DNA of 20,332 nt from Magicicada cassinii (lineage: Eukaryota > Arthropoda > Insecta > Hemiptera > Cicadidae). Positions within the stretch are counted from its first letter, which is position 1, and every line of letters begins with the position of its first letter. This document shows, piece after piece, positions 8,718 to 18,868 of this stretch. A program made the translations under genes and the position numbers. The stretch spans positions 1-20,332 of the forward strand of contig JAOXNS010566430.1 in the NCBI GenBank assembly GCA_028571305.1. Direction: 5' to 3'. The notes below the pieces were generated by a model. That model was not told the origin of the DNA, ran no database searches, and saw only the letters and a program-made list of their open reading frames with translations.

Positions 8718-10520
8718 ATAACGGTGGATAGAAAAGTTGAAAATTTCCCACGCTTAAGACCGTGCTACGCGGTCGGTAGGAGTATTGGAGCCTCTACTAC
8801 GCTTCTTGCGTCAATAACACTTCTGAAGTTCCATAAATACAACCGCGGATGCACGAGTCGTGACATTTGTTCACGTCTCGTTGTTTTTGACAGCACAATA
8901 AAAAGGTCTGCGGACGATTTTGCCCTGCTTAATATTCACATAGCGCTGGACACACGTCACGGAATCAACAATCAGCTGTGTGCGATGACGATGTGTCTGT
9001 CGGTCACGTATCTTGTCAACAAACATCGCGTGTCGGATTTACATTAGTGGCCGGCTAGATTGTTGGCCAGATGTATAGAGAGCTGCATCTACAGTCGATT
9101 CGTACCAAGCTCTCCCGCCTTTGAAATGTCCTATACCAGCGGTTCGCAACGTTATCGTCACAATATTGGAACTATGTAAACTAAACTATTTCAATTGATT
9201 GATACCTTAAAGGGCTGTCAATAGATACTGATTTGTTTGCTTTCGTTAATAAAAGATTTCATTTGGAGGGGTTTTATTTCTTTACTGTCAATCATTACAT
9301 TCTAAATAAAATAAATCCTTTTGACATAAATATCTACCGTTGTATAAAGAGACATGTCTTATGCAGATTGCAGGAAACATTTCAAAACGTTTGGCGAGTT
9401 CCGGTTCCGACTTATACAAGCTTAAGAATCGCTGACCTCCGCGTAGAAAGATCAGTCAAAGGGTTCTTTCAATAACTGTCAATAAAAGCGATCGTTGTTT
9501 TCAGAGAACACAATGTATCTTCCTCTCCAACGTATTATTACAGCTTCGACCCTTAGATTACGATAGTAATCTACAAGAAAGTACACGTAGTCATACTAAG
9601 ACAAAACAAATACAGGAAGCTACAGTTCTCTTGGATTTTGAAAAAGTGTTTCAGGTGGAATCCAAAACAAATACACTGAGTGTATATAAAATTTGGGTTG
9701 AAAGCCGATGGAAACAAAAACACCAATTGCTGTGAACATCCCATCTTCACTTTCCGATTGGAATGGCTTTCTAAAAAGAATATTTTCAAACTCACACCAG
9801 GCATTTTTAATACACTTAGTTTCACTTTACTGTAAGTAATTAAGTTAATCTCAGGTGATCGTCTGGTACAGTGATGTGTCATTGCCGTGTTCTTGACTGT
9901 ATTGGTTTTATCAGTCATCGCTGGCCACAGAATTGGCCACTACACATTATTTTACAGCGTTGAGAAGGCCATTTAGCTTTAATACGTTTTGTGTTTTGTC
10001 GGTTTTATTTTAGCGTGTCGCAATAATTAATCGAATCTCGGTAGGCAATCGTAGCATGTGTACAGTAGAGCTGTCCGAAAAGATAATCCCTGGGTGAATA
10101 AGCAGGAAGTGGGTGTGTGAGAACGAACCGGTTCCAAACGTGACTTGTACGGCTTTCGGCTGCAACAATAGTCCGTGCGTGTCCTGTCCGAGAAAGTCGA
10201 ATTCAAGGAAATTATTTTCATTCGCTCGCTCGTCAAAGAAACTGTTATAATCTTTTTGTATAGAACAATTAGAGGATTGCTTTTTGTGAGAAGTTTCTTA
10301 AGATGTCTTTTTCTACACATGCGTTTTGTATGCAGCGCACAACCCAATATACTGGCGGAATTAGGTTGGCACCTCGGTCGGTAAAGAAAGCGTTGCTGAT
10401 TACGCAGCATCTGACCACTTATAGTGGAAATTTGATCGTGGAAAAATTTTAGGAAATCGATTGAGCAAAGAAGCGGTTTCATAATTCTATTGGAACTTGA
10501 ATTTCTAAAAAGTCGTTTAG
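8718..10520. other. Unique sequence, no firm gene
   Basis: Positions 8718-9060 are richer in CpG than the surroundings and hold the open part of a 151-codon frame (8592-9047) that starts inside a transposon. A second 151-codon frame, minus strand 10027-10482, overlaps an opposite 69-codon frame and shows no domain. A 115-codon minus frame at 9571-9918 is Phe/Cys-rich and unrecognised. A fragment resembling a hAT terminus, CAGCGGTTCGCAACGTT, is at 9137-9153, but no partner end is visible. I cannot support a gene here. Confidence 0.5.
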
Positions 10521-11129
10521 CTTCTTCTTCTTTAACTTCCTTGTTAGGACTCTGTCCTGTTCAGTAACAACGGTTCTACATACTGTCACTCCACTTCTTC
10601 CTTGGCCGACCAGTGCTCCTCTTGGTGTTTGGTTGTCTATCTCTTGCCTTTTTTACTAGCCTTGTGTCATCCATTCTTGTTATGTGTTCATTCCATATCG
10701 TTCTTCTTTCCGCAAACCAAGAATTAATATCTGTCACATTACACGTTTCTCTTATACTATTGTTAGGGAACCTATCGTATCTTTCCTAGTACCCTCCGTA
10801 ATATAGTCATTTCTATAGTTTGTCGTTTTCTTTGAGTAGTTGCTGTATCTGGCTTGGTCTCTTATTCATATGATATTATTGGACGTATTGCGCTTTTGTA
10901 AACCCTAGTTTTTGCTTCTTGTGTGAGGTATTTTATTATTACGTATGCATCCAGATTTTTAAGATTATTTAAGATTACGTATTATTAAGATTATTTATGC
11001 ATCCAGCAATTCTTCTTGCTTTTATCATTTGATGTTCTATTTCTTCACGTGCCCTATTGTTACTTGTTCCTAAGTAGTCTGCCTCCATTACTTGTTCTGT
11101 TATCTGTCATTTATCACAAGCTTACACCT
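10521..11129 (-). mobile_element. LINE 3' fragment, second family
   Basis: The minus strand reads, in order and with frame changes: KLVIND and QVMEADYLGT, EIEHQMIKARRIAGCINN, KYLTQEAKTRVYKSAIRPII, then WNEHITRMDDTRLVKKARD and RSTGRPRKKWSDSM before a stop. This is the familiar C-terminal region of insect LINE reverse transcriptases (YLG motif, Y..AIRPI block, W.EH..RM..TRL, GRPRKRW tail). The 3' end carries an AAG triplet tail at 10521-10532. Several stops and frameshifts are present, and the 5' end is truncated near 11129. An internal rearrangement at 10941-11010 repeats CTGGATGCATA. It is a different family from the fragment at 4909-5376, with a different C-terminal tail and tail triplet. 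Confidence 0.85.
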
Positions 11130-11170
11130 TAATGGGATCAAAGTCGTTTATAAATAAATATATTTTTATG

Positions 11171-11203
11171 TATAAAAGTACCGGTAGTGTTCGACTTCAT
11201 AGT
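11171..11203 (+). promoter_or_regulatory. Possible TATA box and initiator
   Basis: TATAAAAG begins at 11171. TCATAG at 11197-11202 fits an arthropod initiator (TCAKTY-like), with its A about 28 bp downstream. The pair lies just past the truncated end of the minus-strand LINE fragment. No coding region follows, so it may be chance in AT-rich DNA. Confidence 0.2.
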
Positions 11204-14115
11204 GATGTTGATTAAAAACAGAACCAGCTAAGCATACCCGGAAGAAAGTGGCTTGGAACATTCTTGGACGGTGTCTGTTCTGATTTGTGTTATAGTAATA
11301 ATAATGCATAGTGCGGTGATTGTAAGATGCTCAATTAATGTAGATTGTAGAAGCAGTTCTTCAAACGGAACGTGATTCTATTGTTGTATGGAACTATCGA
11401 TATTAAAAAACTGTATGTAAAAAGAATGCTCAAAAAAATTACGTAGGCCTACATCGTGGGTAACGCACGCCGCGATGAGAGAACAAGCATGAACGAGGAG
11501 GGTGGTTGGTTTTTATTGTATTTTCCGTAATATTTATTTCAGGAGCACGTGAGACAGGTGAGAATGATTTACGTCCACTGCGGGTCAGGCGTTTTTGAAA
11601 TATCATATTCAGCCTTTGTATGTAAGCATTACTCTTGGTGTAACCACATATTACTGTAACCAAAAGCCACTTTAACGTCATATTTATTGCACGAATTTGC
11701 ACATCAATGTTTCAGTTTTACTTGGCACAATACCGTTTGCTAGTGGGGAAGAAGAAATTACCGTATTTTTGTCAGCAAGTGTTTGTTATAAGCACAACGG
11801 GAGTAAAATATAATTTCCGATAAGAGTGAACCCTGTTACCGATCGATTACTTATTCTTCAGTACGTTTTTGTGTGCTGAATTTTCAGTAAATAGCTGATC
11901 AGAAAAGTTATCTTCCCATTCTGTCTCCAACCCTCAAGCGTAGCCGTAGTAATTCAGAAGTAAGAAAAAAACACATAAAAGTACAGTATGTGAGGCCAGA
12001 TGATTATAATAGTACAAGCCGGCATTAGTATTAGTAATTATATAATTATCACGAGTAGAGAGAGCATGTCGTTGTAATTCATTCGCATTGTGCCTATTCG
12101 TCAAGATTTTGGAGTGTGCATTCTTATAGGGGTTTGAGACTAAAAATTACAATACAGGAGTGTAGGAGCCGATAATCCTAGATAAATCAAAAACCACAGT
12201 TAATTCGCGCACTTTTTTCTAACTATGGTGAATGGTAAAATTTAGCTTATATTCTTTGGGAAAATAGTAAGTATGTATGTATGGCGTGCTTGTTTGATAG
12301 GTTATGATCGACCACTATGATGGGACGGTATTGATTATTGCTGAACATTCACTTTTACAAAAAAAAAAACCTTCAAGCATGTAGAGCAATAATAGATATA
12401 AAAAACTGCTCTTGTATTAACAGAACTCGAATGAATTTACAGTTTGTGGGCTTGCAGTATAATGTGGTTTTCACTTAAAGAACACTGCAAAAGAGAAAAT
12501 ATTAAATTTGTTTAAAAGAGTTTGTCTCTAATTCTTGTTTTTTTTTTACACATTTCCTTATATTTCAATTGGTGGGCGACATTTCCTGAAAATCAATTTT
12601 CAGTCAACTCGATAAAACTCTCAACCTTAGTTCACGTTGTTACGTAATACGCCACACAGATATTGTACAGTGCTGTACGCGCTGTAGGCTTACAAGTATG
12701 CATTAAGTTATCGTATATTTTGGTATTTACGTATTTATCATAGTGGCCTTACTAGTATAGCATTTTAAAATTCATTTCCTTACATTTTTTACCTTGTTCT
12801 GACTTGTCCTGGTTAATCCACCTCCAGGTAATCGGGAGTTAACGCGAAAGCGCTCTCACGCGTGTAGGTACTTAACGTAACGATTATGGTGAAAGATGTT
12901 CTTTTTTTTATTCTTTTCCTTTTCCAATGTCTTTCGGCCTTTGCTATCTCGTTTAAATTACGCTTTGCTTTGAATACGGTAAGTACATTACTCTAAACAG
13001 TAGGAAGGTAAAACTGATAGACAGTTTGTTTGTACAAATTGACAACACTGCATGCTTCATACTGGACGGACAAAAAATTAAATAAAAGCGACACTTTCCA
13101 AACAGTTTTCATGTTGGCAGCGTTGGTTGGAATACTTAGCTGTGTAGGCCTACATAATGTTCTGCGGTAGTAATTATATTAACAAGAAGTGTGTCAACAT
13201 TTACACTGTGGCGTAGACTAATTCGCTTTGTTTTGTTAATGTAGTTATTAAGTTGTTTGTTGCATGTGAAGTGTATTCAAGTTATAACATACCAATTATA
13301 TATTTACGTGTTTTTTCTGTTTTAGGTAATTTTAACTGTTAAACGCAATTAGCAACTTGACTGTAGTGGTGAGTAAATATTTACCAATATTCGTGTCGAG
13401 GGCAGTTTTAAATAGTTTCATAGTTTTTGTATGCTTCTAACTTTACGTTAAACTTTTCGCTAGTTTGATTTTGGATCATTTTCGTATTGTGTCGAGTATC
13501 AAAGCTATCTTTCGTAACAGTTAAATTAATGTGTGACTTGAATGCTTACTTCAAAATTCTTAGATTTCGTGCAGTTTTGTTAACTAATTTGGCATCATTT
13601 TATGTATTACTATTATTATTAGCAGGTAATGACGGTAGTAGTAGAGAAGTGCGCCAAAGCCGACATACCCTTTTGTTTATGAGATATTTGTAAGTGGTGG
13701 AGTGGAAATATAAAATTGTTTTTGCCTGAATATGTCCTAAATTTTATGTCTAGTAACTGTATGAAATTAATAATTAATTAGAGCCTTACGCTTTGAAGAA
13801 CTGAGGTTTTTGCAAAATGAATGAAACTGCTGTACTTGAAAAATTACAAGCTCTTGTTAATTTCAAAAAATAAAAAGTGAATCGAAATTGGAAATAACGT
13901 CACGATTTTATTAAGTTTATTTACAGAGCTTAGCCTATAATAAATTTTGGTAAGAAATTTAGTATAAAAATTTTTACAAGTTTCTAAGTCGTATTAGCAA
14001 AAAATATAGCCTACTAACAGAACACCTACAGAAATCACAAATGCAAACATCATTATTAGCGCATAAATTGTTTGCTCAAAGACTGCACATAACATTCTGA
14101 GCCCCAAGGCCCCCA
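11204..14115. other. Long unique AT-rich stretch, no gene seen
   Basis: No ORF above 90 codons, no RNA gene and no second copy of any repeat is apparent. Small items are an 18-bp inverted repeat CTGAAAAT-CA-ATTTTCAG at 12586-12603, a CpG-richer patch near 12835-12885, and splice-acceptor-like TTTTTCTGTTTTAG ending near 13325 with no convincing exon behind it. GTAGGCCTAC palindromes occur at 11443 and 13144. Confidence 0.5.
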
Positions 14116-14280
14116 CTATGATTTTTCAGAATGAGCTTTCACAAAAAATACATTCAGCATTTGTGAATCATCAGGAATAATAGATTCCGTTTCTAGCGTT
14201 GTCAGTGTCTTCGAAAGATCTCTGTTCAATTGGAGGTTTGTTAGAATTTCCAAAAACTCTGTTTTTGTTGAGTTCTGAAT
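14116..14280 (-). pseudogene. Coding-like fragment, family unknown
   Basis: A minus-strand frame of about 54 codons with no ATG at its start reads TKTEFLEILTNLQLNRDLSK, then LETESIIPDDSQMLNVFFV. Its amphipathic, charge-balanced composition is unlike translated AT-rich spacer. Upstream on the same strand, other frames also contain protein-like phrases such as NKCVKIMTWLTANMASDLL, interrupted by stops. This suggests an old broken coding region, or exons, reaching to about 14440. I do not recognise a family. A reversed hAT-like copy starts at 14681 but is separated by unique sequence, so no link is shown. Confidence 0.3.
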
Positions 14281-14566
14281 TCACGCTTTTAAAGTAGATC
14301 TGAAGCCATGTTAGCAGTCAGCCATGTCATTATCTTAACACATTTATTCTTTGCTGAGGCGTCTGCAAGACTCAGTTACAAAGCCTTTCTAATGACAGTG
14401 TTAGCTTCGGATTCTGAGCATTAAATATCGTCTAGTAATTTTAAAAAGCAAAAAAAAACTTTAGCAGCTACAAAATCAAGGTGTGTCGGTTTGAGGAACC
14501 CAAAACCACACAATGTAAGAAACATGAATCAAGATAAAAACAAAACAAATACGAATTCAAATCCTT

Positions 14567-14599
14567 GTTTATATAAACTTAGAATCAGTTTATATAAAC
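14567..14599. promoter_or_regulatory. Paired 12-bp palindromes, 21-bp spacing
   Basis: GTTTATATAAAC occurs at 14567-14578 and again at 14588-14599. Each copy is a perfect palindrome, and the centre-to-centre distance is 21 bp, about two helical turns. That geometry suits two dimeric DNA-binding proteins on one face of the helix. The function is inferred only from symmetry and spacing. Confidence 0.4.
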
Positions 14600-14680
14600 G
14601 AAAAAATTATTTTACCAATTGAGTAAATACAACAACGGACTATTTGGAAGGTGCTAAAAGAAATAAACACACACCGAATC

Positions 14681-14964
14681 CAGTCCCGTATTTAGAATTT
14701 GGCCTTGGGAGGGGTCCGGTCGAGTCTGCTTCATACAGTACAAAAAACAAGTTAAGACTAATCAACATTACTGTCTTTAAAGTGACTGAAAAACGTACAT
14801 CCTGAAGTTAATCCCATTAAAACAGACGGTAATAACACAATAAAATACGCATTATTGAAACATAGTTTAGAAGATAGCCTACTTATTGATAAAAATTAAG
14901 AGACTAACAAAATACGTCAAACTTTTCTACCAATGGGGGGGGGGGTCCGTTCGTTCCATGACTG
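14681..14964 (-). mobile_element. hAT-like non-autonomous transposon, copy 3 (reversed)
   Basis: The left end on the plus strand is CAGTCCCGTATTTAGAATTTGG and the right end is CCATGACTG, so CAGT and ACTG close the element. The interior is the reverse complement of copies 1 and 2, sharing GTGACTGAAAAACGT, ATCAACATTACT and TTGGCC. It is shorter because the section carrying ACAAACAGGTTTATTA in the other copies is missing. A G-run of 11 at 14935-14945 equals the C-run near the left end of copy 2. The pentamer GAATC is found at both edges, but no clean 8-bp duplication is seen. Confidence 0.75.
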
Positions 14965-16401
14965 AATCAACTACCTATCAGGAAATATGAATACTTTTGT
15001 TTCCACAGAATCGTTGGAAGATCTGTTTCTTCGACATTTAGTACCAAACAGTTGAGAAACACGCATATGTAGGTTTAGAGGCGGCCCTATGTCGGTTTTG
15101 TGCACTACTATTAGCGGTATCGTTGTGTACCGTGTTTTGAATACACTTTTCGATTTCGATTCTAAGTCACGCCTTGCCACCAGGACTACTTCCTCTTAAG
15201 TAACTACCGTGAATTATATGTTACCCTATAGAAATCTGTTAGTTTGACGTTAGCGTAAATGATTAGGAAAGCCGGTAGTCATAAACCAGGGAATAGTCAT
15301 AAATCAGCGTTAATATACCGACGTTTATTTTTATATCAATTCTTACCGCTTATTTATACGTAATCCTCGTCCACACCTCACTTTTTTTTGCCTTTTGTGT
15401 ATTTATTTTCGGTGTTTCCTGGTAATCGCTGTGGGTCTGGCTTCAACGTGACCCGTTTTTATGACTCATTGGTCTCCATGTTCATTGTCAGCTATGTAAA
15501 CGTTACTGCTTCGTTTAAACTTCGCCTATGTAACAGTACCTTTTTTTAATTTAACGAAATATGTTTAAGTCGTCAGTCTGTGTTCCGTCAATGATTCCCC
15601 ATCTTGACAAACTGTTTTCTTCTACGTTTGCGGGATTAGGTACCTGACTCAACTTGGAGCTACAGTGTTTCATTGGAATAATTGCAGATAAGTCTTCAGT
15701 ATTGACAAATCAATATTACTTTATCCTGTGATAGTCATGCCCTTCCCTGTGTACACAAGCTGGAAGAAGTAAGTTCACGCATTTCTCCTGGTACTGCAGA
15801 CGTGAATTCTAACAATCGTTTTTCCCCGTTACTCATCCCTGGCGTCGCCGTCACTTTGTCGCCGATCGTTCGTGTTTTATGAAAAATTAAGTACAGAATG
15901 TCTGTGCATGTTCGCGGATTGATACGAGTGGTTGTAAAACGCATAGGTAGGGTGCACATTGTTAATTATTTTGAAGGGGAGTCGTATCTGTATAAAGGTG
16001 TAGTGGTTTCTACACGTAGAAGGAAGCGGCGTTTAATTTTAATTGTACGGAAAAACGAAGTCGGTAAAACCGAATGAATAATTAGTCGGAAGGTAACGAC
16101 AAGATAGCTCGTACAGAATGTCGGCTACAATATTGAAATGTTAGGCGCGTGTTGTTCGGTAAATATTGTACACGTTATTCACGTGGGCGAATGCTGTGTT
16201 ACTAATATATCATTGCCTACAGTTTACTATCTGTTATTAACCACGTATGTGAAAGAGAAATTATAGCAGTACATTTGTTTTCTCGCCTTGTCTCTTAGTG
16301 ACTGGTGTTTGAATGGGCTGTCGATTATTTCCTTTCGCATTCAGGTATGGGTTGCGCTTAAGAAATGTTTACCTAAAATTTACAGCATAATTTTAATAGA
16401 G
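14965..16401. other. Unique sequence, no firm gene
   Basis: Short minus-strand frames at 14971-15180 and 15735-15959 have no domain. Positions 15735-15960 are richer in CpG. A donor-like GAAGTAAGTT lies near 15768 shortly after an ATG at 15737, but the frame stops at once, so it is not called an exon. AGTCATAAACCAG and AGTCATAAATCAG repeat imperfectly near 15278-15308. Confidence 0.5.
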
Positions 16402-17378
16402 CAAGAGCTGGTGACGAAAATGCTTACGGTATTTCAGTGCGCTTGATACTTTGTGTAGAAATTCAACTTGACTTGTTAGAAACGGAGTGGAGAGTCTGGC
16501 GACCTGCTACCGTTCCCTTGCCGCCCTCAAAGGGCTAGAAAATGAATGGATAAAAAATGTTATAGCACTATGTCTGGGTTTTTGATATATTCAATTTAAC
16601 ATTATAATAAATTAAAAAATATACGTGCCAGACACTTTTCGGTTCCAAGTTGTTGATAGAGGAATTTAAAGTGCTGAAATAAATGTATTATTAACGTTAT
16701 AGCAGTAACGGTTTTCGAAATATATTTTAACTTCTTCCAAGTAGCCAGACAATATAATCCGGTTCCAACATCCAGCCAGACCACGTGAAAGGTGGGCAGA
16801 GCGTGTCAGAGTATTATGCGCTTCTGTGGTTGTGGCAGAGAGAATTTATTTATGTACTGATAAATAAATGAATAAATAATAAATATATAATTGTTGAATT
16901 TATCTAATAAGCCTATATAGTTGTATTTCAAAACCTAGCAGATGGTTTGGGTATAACCTCCAGTAAGTGCATGAATCTGTTGCAAGCCGTCAGGTCTGCG
17001 ACAGGAGTAAATCAACAGTCTGTCACCTAGTTCTGATTGAAATAGCTTTACTGCAATAACGTTAATAGTACATTCATTTCAGCACTTTAAAATCGTCTGT
17101 CAGTAACTTGGAAAAAGTGTCTGGAACTTGAATTTTTTTTATTGATTACATTGTCAAGTTGAATATACGAGTCTCTAGTACAGACTATCAAAAACAAGAC
17201 ATACTGCCATAAGGTTTTATTCATTAATTTTTTAGCGCTTTGAGGTGTTTAGAGCGGCAAGGAAACCGGTAGCAGGTCGCCAGACTCCCCATTGCGTTTC
17301 TAGCAAGTCAAGTTGAATTTGTGTACAAAGTATCAAGCATACTGAAATACCGTAAGCATTTTCGTCGCCACCTCTTGG
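16402..17378. repeat. Long inverted repeat, arms about 360 bp
   Basis: The left arm (about 16402-16765) is the reverse complement of the right arm (about 17010-17378), with a loop of about 245 bp. The outer 125 bp match at roughly 90% by hand count and include GACGAAAATGCTTACGGTAT, TTCAACTTGACTTG and GTCTGGCGACCTGCTACCG. Matches continue inward through CAGACACTTTT, TTTAAAGTGCTGAAAT and TATTAACGTTAT, with a right-arm insertion of about 20 bp and growing divergence. Both arms keep one open frame starting GDENAYGISV in the outer 120 bp, but it ends differently in each arm and the change pattern does not clearly favour coding. This may be a foldback-type transposon or two opposed insertions of one repeat. 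If transcribed it would form a long hairpin RNA. Confidence 0.85.
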
Positions 17379-17597
17379 TCTGTAAGACTTGAGCAACTGT
17401 AGAAAACCGATTCTCGGTCTCGAACTGGAAGATAACAATTAAAAATCGAAACAATATTTGTAATGTAAAATGTGATGTGATCTAAATTACGACTGTCGGC
17501 GTAAAGAAAATCTGATATCGCAAGCATTATTTGTCTAAACGTTTCTGGGTAAATGTTAAGTTTATTGTTTAATAAAGTTTTGTATAACTAAAACCAT
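17379..17597. other. Unique sequence beyond the inverted repeat
   Basis: Short minus-strand frames overlap here (17232-17438 and 17333-17527), and both run in from the right arm of the inverted repeat. Nothing independent is seen. Confidence 0.4.
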
Positions 17598-17649
17598 TGA
17601 TGTAATTTTGTGAACACGTTTCATGATGTAATTTTGTGAACACGTTTCA
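17598..17649. repeat. Perfect 26-bp tandem duplication
   Basis: The unit TGATGTAATTTTGTGAACACGTTTCA-type sequence occurs twice head to tail without a mismatch (17598-17623 and 17624-17649). Perfect identity points to a recent duplication or an assembly artefact. Confidence 0.9.
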
Positions 17650-17817
17650 AACGGAAACGAGTTTACTACCACGTTTTCTGTTTTAATTAATTGTTTTCCT
17701 TGGTTACAAAAACTTAATCTACTTCGACAGAATTGAGATGCCTTACGAAAAAATCACTTAAAAAAACTTAGATAAATAGATTATTTATTATAAATGTACG
17801 CACCATTTAGCTAAGTA

Positions 17818-18160
17818 TTTTGTTGTTGTTGTTTTTTTTTATGTGCGTGGTAAAAACAGGTGTCTCTGAAAATGTACCCGCCCTGAAAACAGGCGTCTCT
17901 GAAAATGTACCCCTGTTCTGCTGACTTAATTTCGTATGTAAAATTCAAATGTTTTGGCGCTTTAAACGGTCCTTGAGAGCTATTTCCAAAAGGTTGTTCT
18001 TTACTCGTCTTTGGGCAATGCGCGAGATACGATGCATGATATTGAGATATGATGTTCCAAGCCTCAAGTTGGGTTCCGACCGTTGAAAAGTTTCCGTTCC
18101 ACAAGTAAGGTTTTCTAGGATATTTCTTTCTTCTTTTCTTGAAAAGGAGTGTGTCCAACG
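17818..18160 (-). repeat. Dispersed repeat with tail-like end, copy 1
   Basis: On the minus strand the sequence ends in an A-run and CAA triplets (17820-17841 on plus is GTT triplets and a T-run), as expected of a retroposed 3' tail. Just inside, AAAACAGG-n-GTCTCTGAAAATGTACC occurs twice with a 33-bp period (17853 and 17886 starts). Positions 17878-17948 match 18869-18939 at 68 of 71 bases. Farther in, minus-strand frames 17811-18158 and 17945-18202 stay open in two phases, with protein-like phrases such as GTQLEAWNIISQYHASYLAH, but neither is recognised. The outer limit is a guess because only the shared 71 bp are proved. Confidence 0.55.
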
Positions 18161-18868
18161 AAATGTGCGTACGCGCGGTTGTTCGTTAATATTTGATATC
18201 AAAAAGGGTGTAGGCCTACGGTGTGAGAGTAATTATCCAAGTTTTCATAGTTTACAAATAAGAAGTTGCGGTTGGGTAGAGTTCAGAGAAAGTGAAAAGT
18301 ACACTTTAGATGTGGTAGAAAATGTTATCTTTTATTTACTTTAACGATGTAAAAAACACACAACTTGATACAAACGATGTGAAGTTTGTTGACCATCCAT
18401 CAGAAATGTAAGAGTGGAGAAGAAAAAGTTCCAGTAAAAGTTGAGTCAGAGAGTAATATCTGGGAACAGTAAATCCATGTCGTAGTTCCTTACCCCTAAT
18501 TGACGTCATTCTGTGTCGCGCTACTCTATCTTCATCATCTCTTTCCTTGTCGCTTTCCAATTTCCATTCGTTTTCACAGTCTCTTTCACGTTTGTACTTA
18601 AATAGTTTACTCGATTTGATATTATTTGTGTTTAAATCAGGTTGTGCAGTGTTGATTCATTTACCTGAACTTTTAATCCTAAATTGTACAGCCGACATGC
18701 GTTTGTAAATCCATAATTAATTATCATTTCATTTCATTTCTACATGTCCGACTTTAAAAATTTTGTTGTCAGCTTAAACGCTCTGCTTAGCCATTGTCAC
18801 CCAAAAACGTAATCGACCATTGGACAGCATTGGTCGTGAACTTGATGTACGGAAAGATGTGGTAGTAA
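18161..18868. other. Unique sequence, nothing recognised
   Basis: GTAGGCCTAC is at 18210-18219. A 74-codon minus frame (18336-18560) has no domain. Otherwise unremarkable AT-rich sequence with CATTT repeats near 18726-18742. Confidence 0.5.

Noticed and set aside
8592-9047. 151-codon plus-strand ORF
   Set aside because: Its ATG and first 40 or so codons lie in a hAT-like repeat shared with other copies, and the rest has no recognised domain.
9137-9153. CAGCGGTTCGCAACGTT resembles a hAT terminal repeat (CAGYGGTTCTCAACC type)
   Set aside because: No matching inverted end or target-site duplication was found nearby, so a single 17-bp match is not enough.
9571-9918. 115-codon minus-strand ORF
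   Set aside because: No recognisable motif and a composition expected from AT-rich DNA.
10027-10482. 151-codon minus-strand ORF
   Set aside because: No domain, basic low-information composition and an overlapping opposite-strand frame; about this many ORFs of such length are expected by chance in 20 kb of this composition.
15737-15775. Short ATG frame running to a GTAAGT donor-like site
   Set aside because: Only ten codons, no supporting upstream promoter and no acceptor partner in view.
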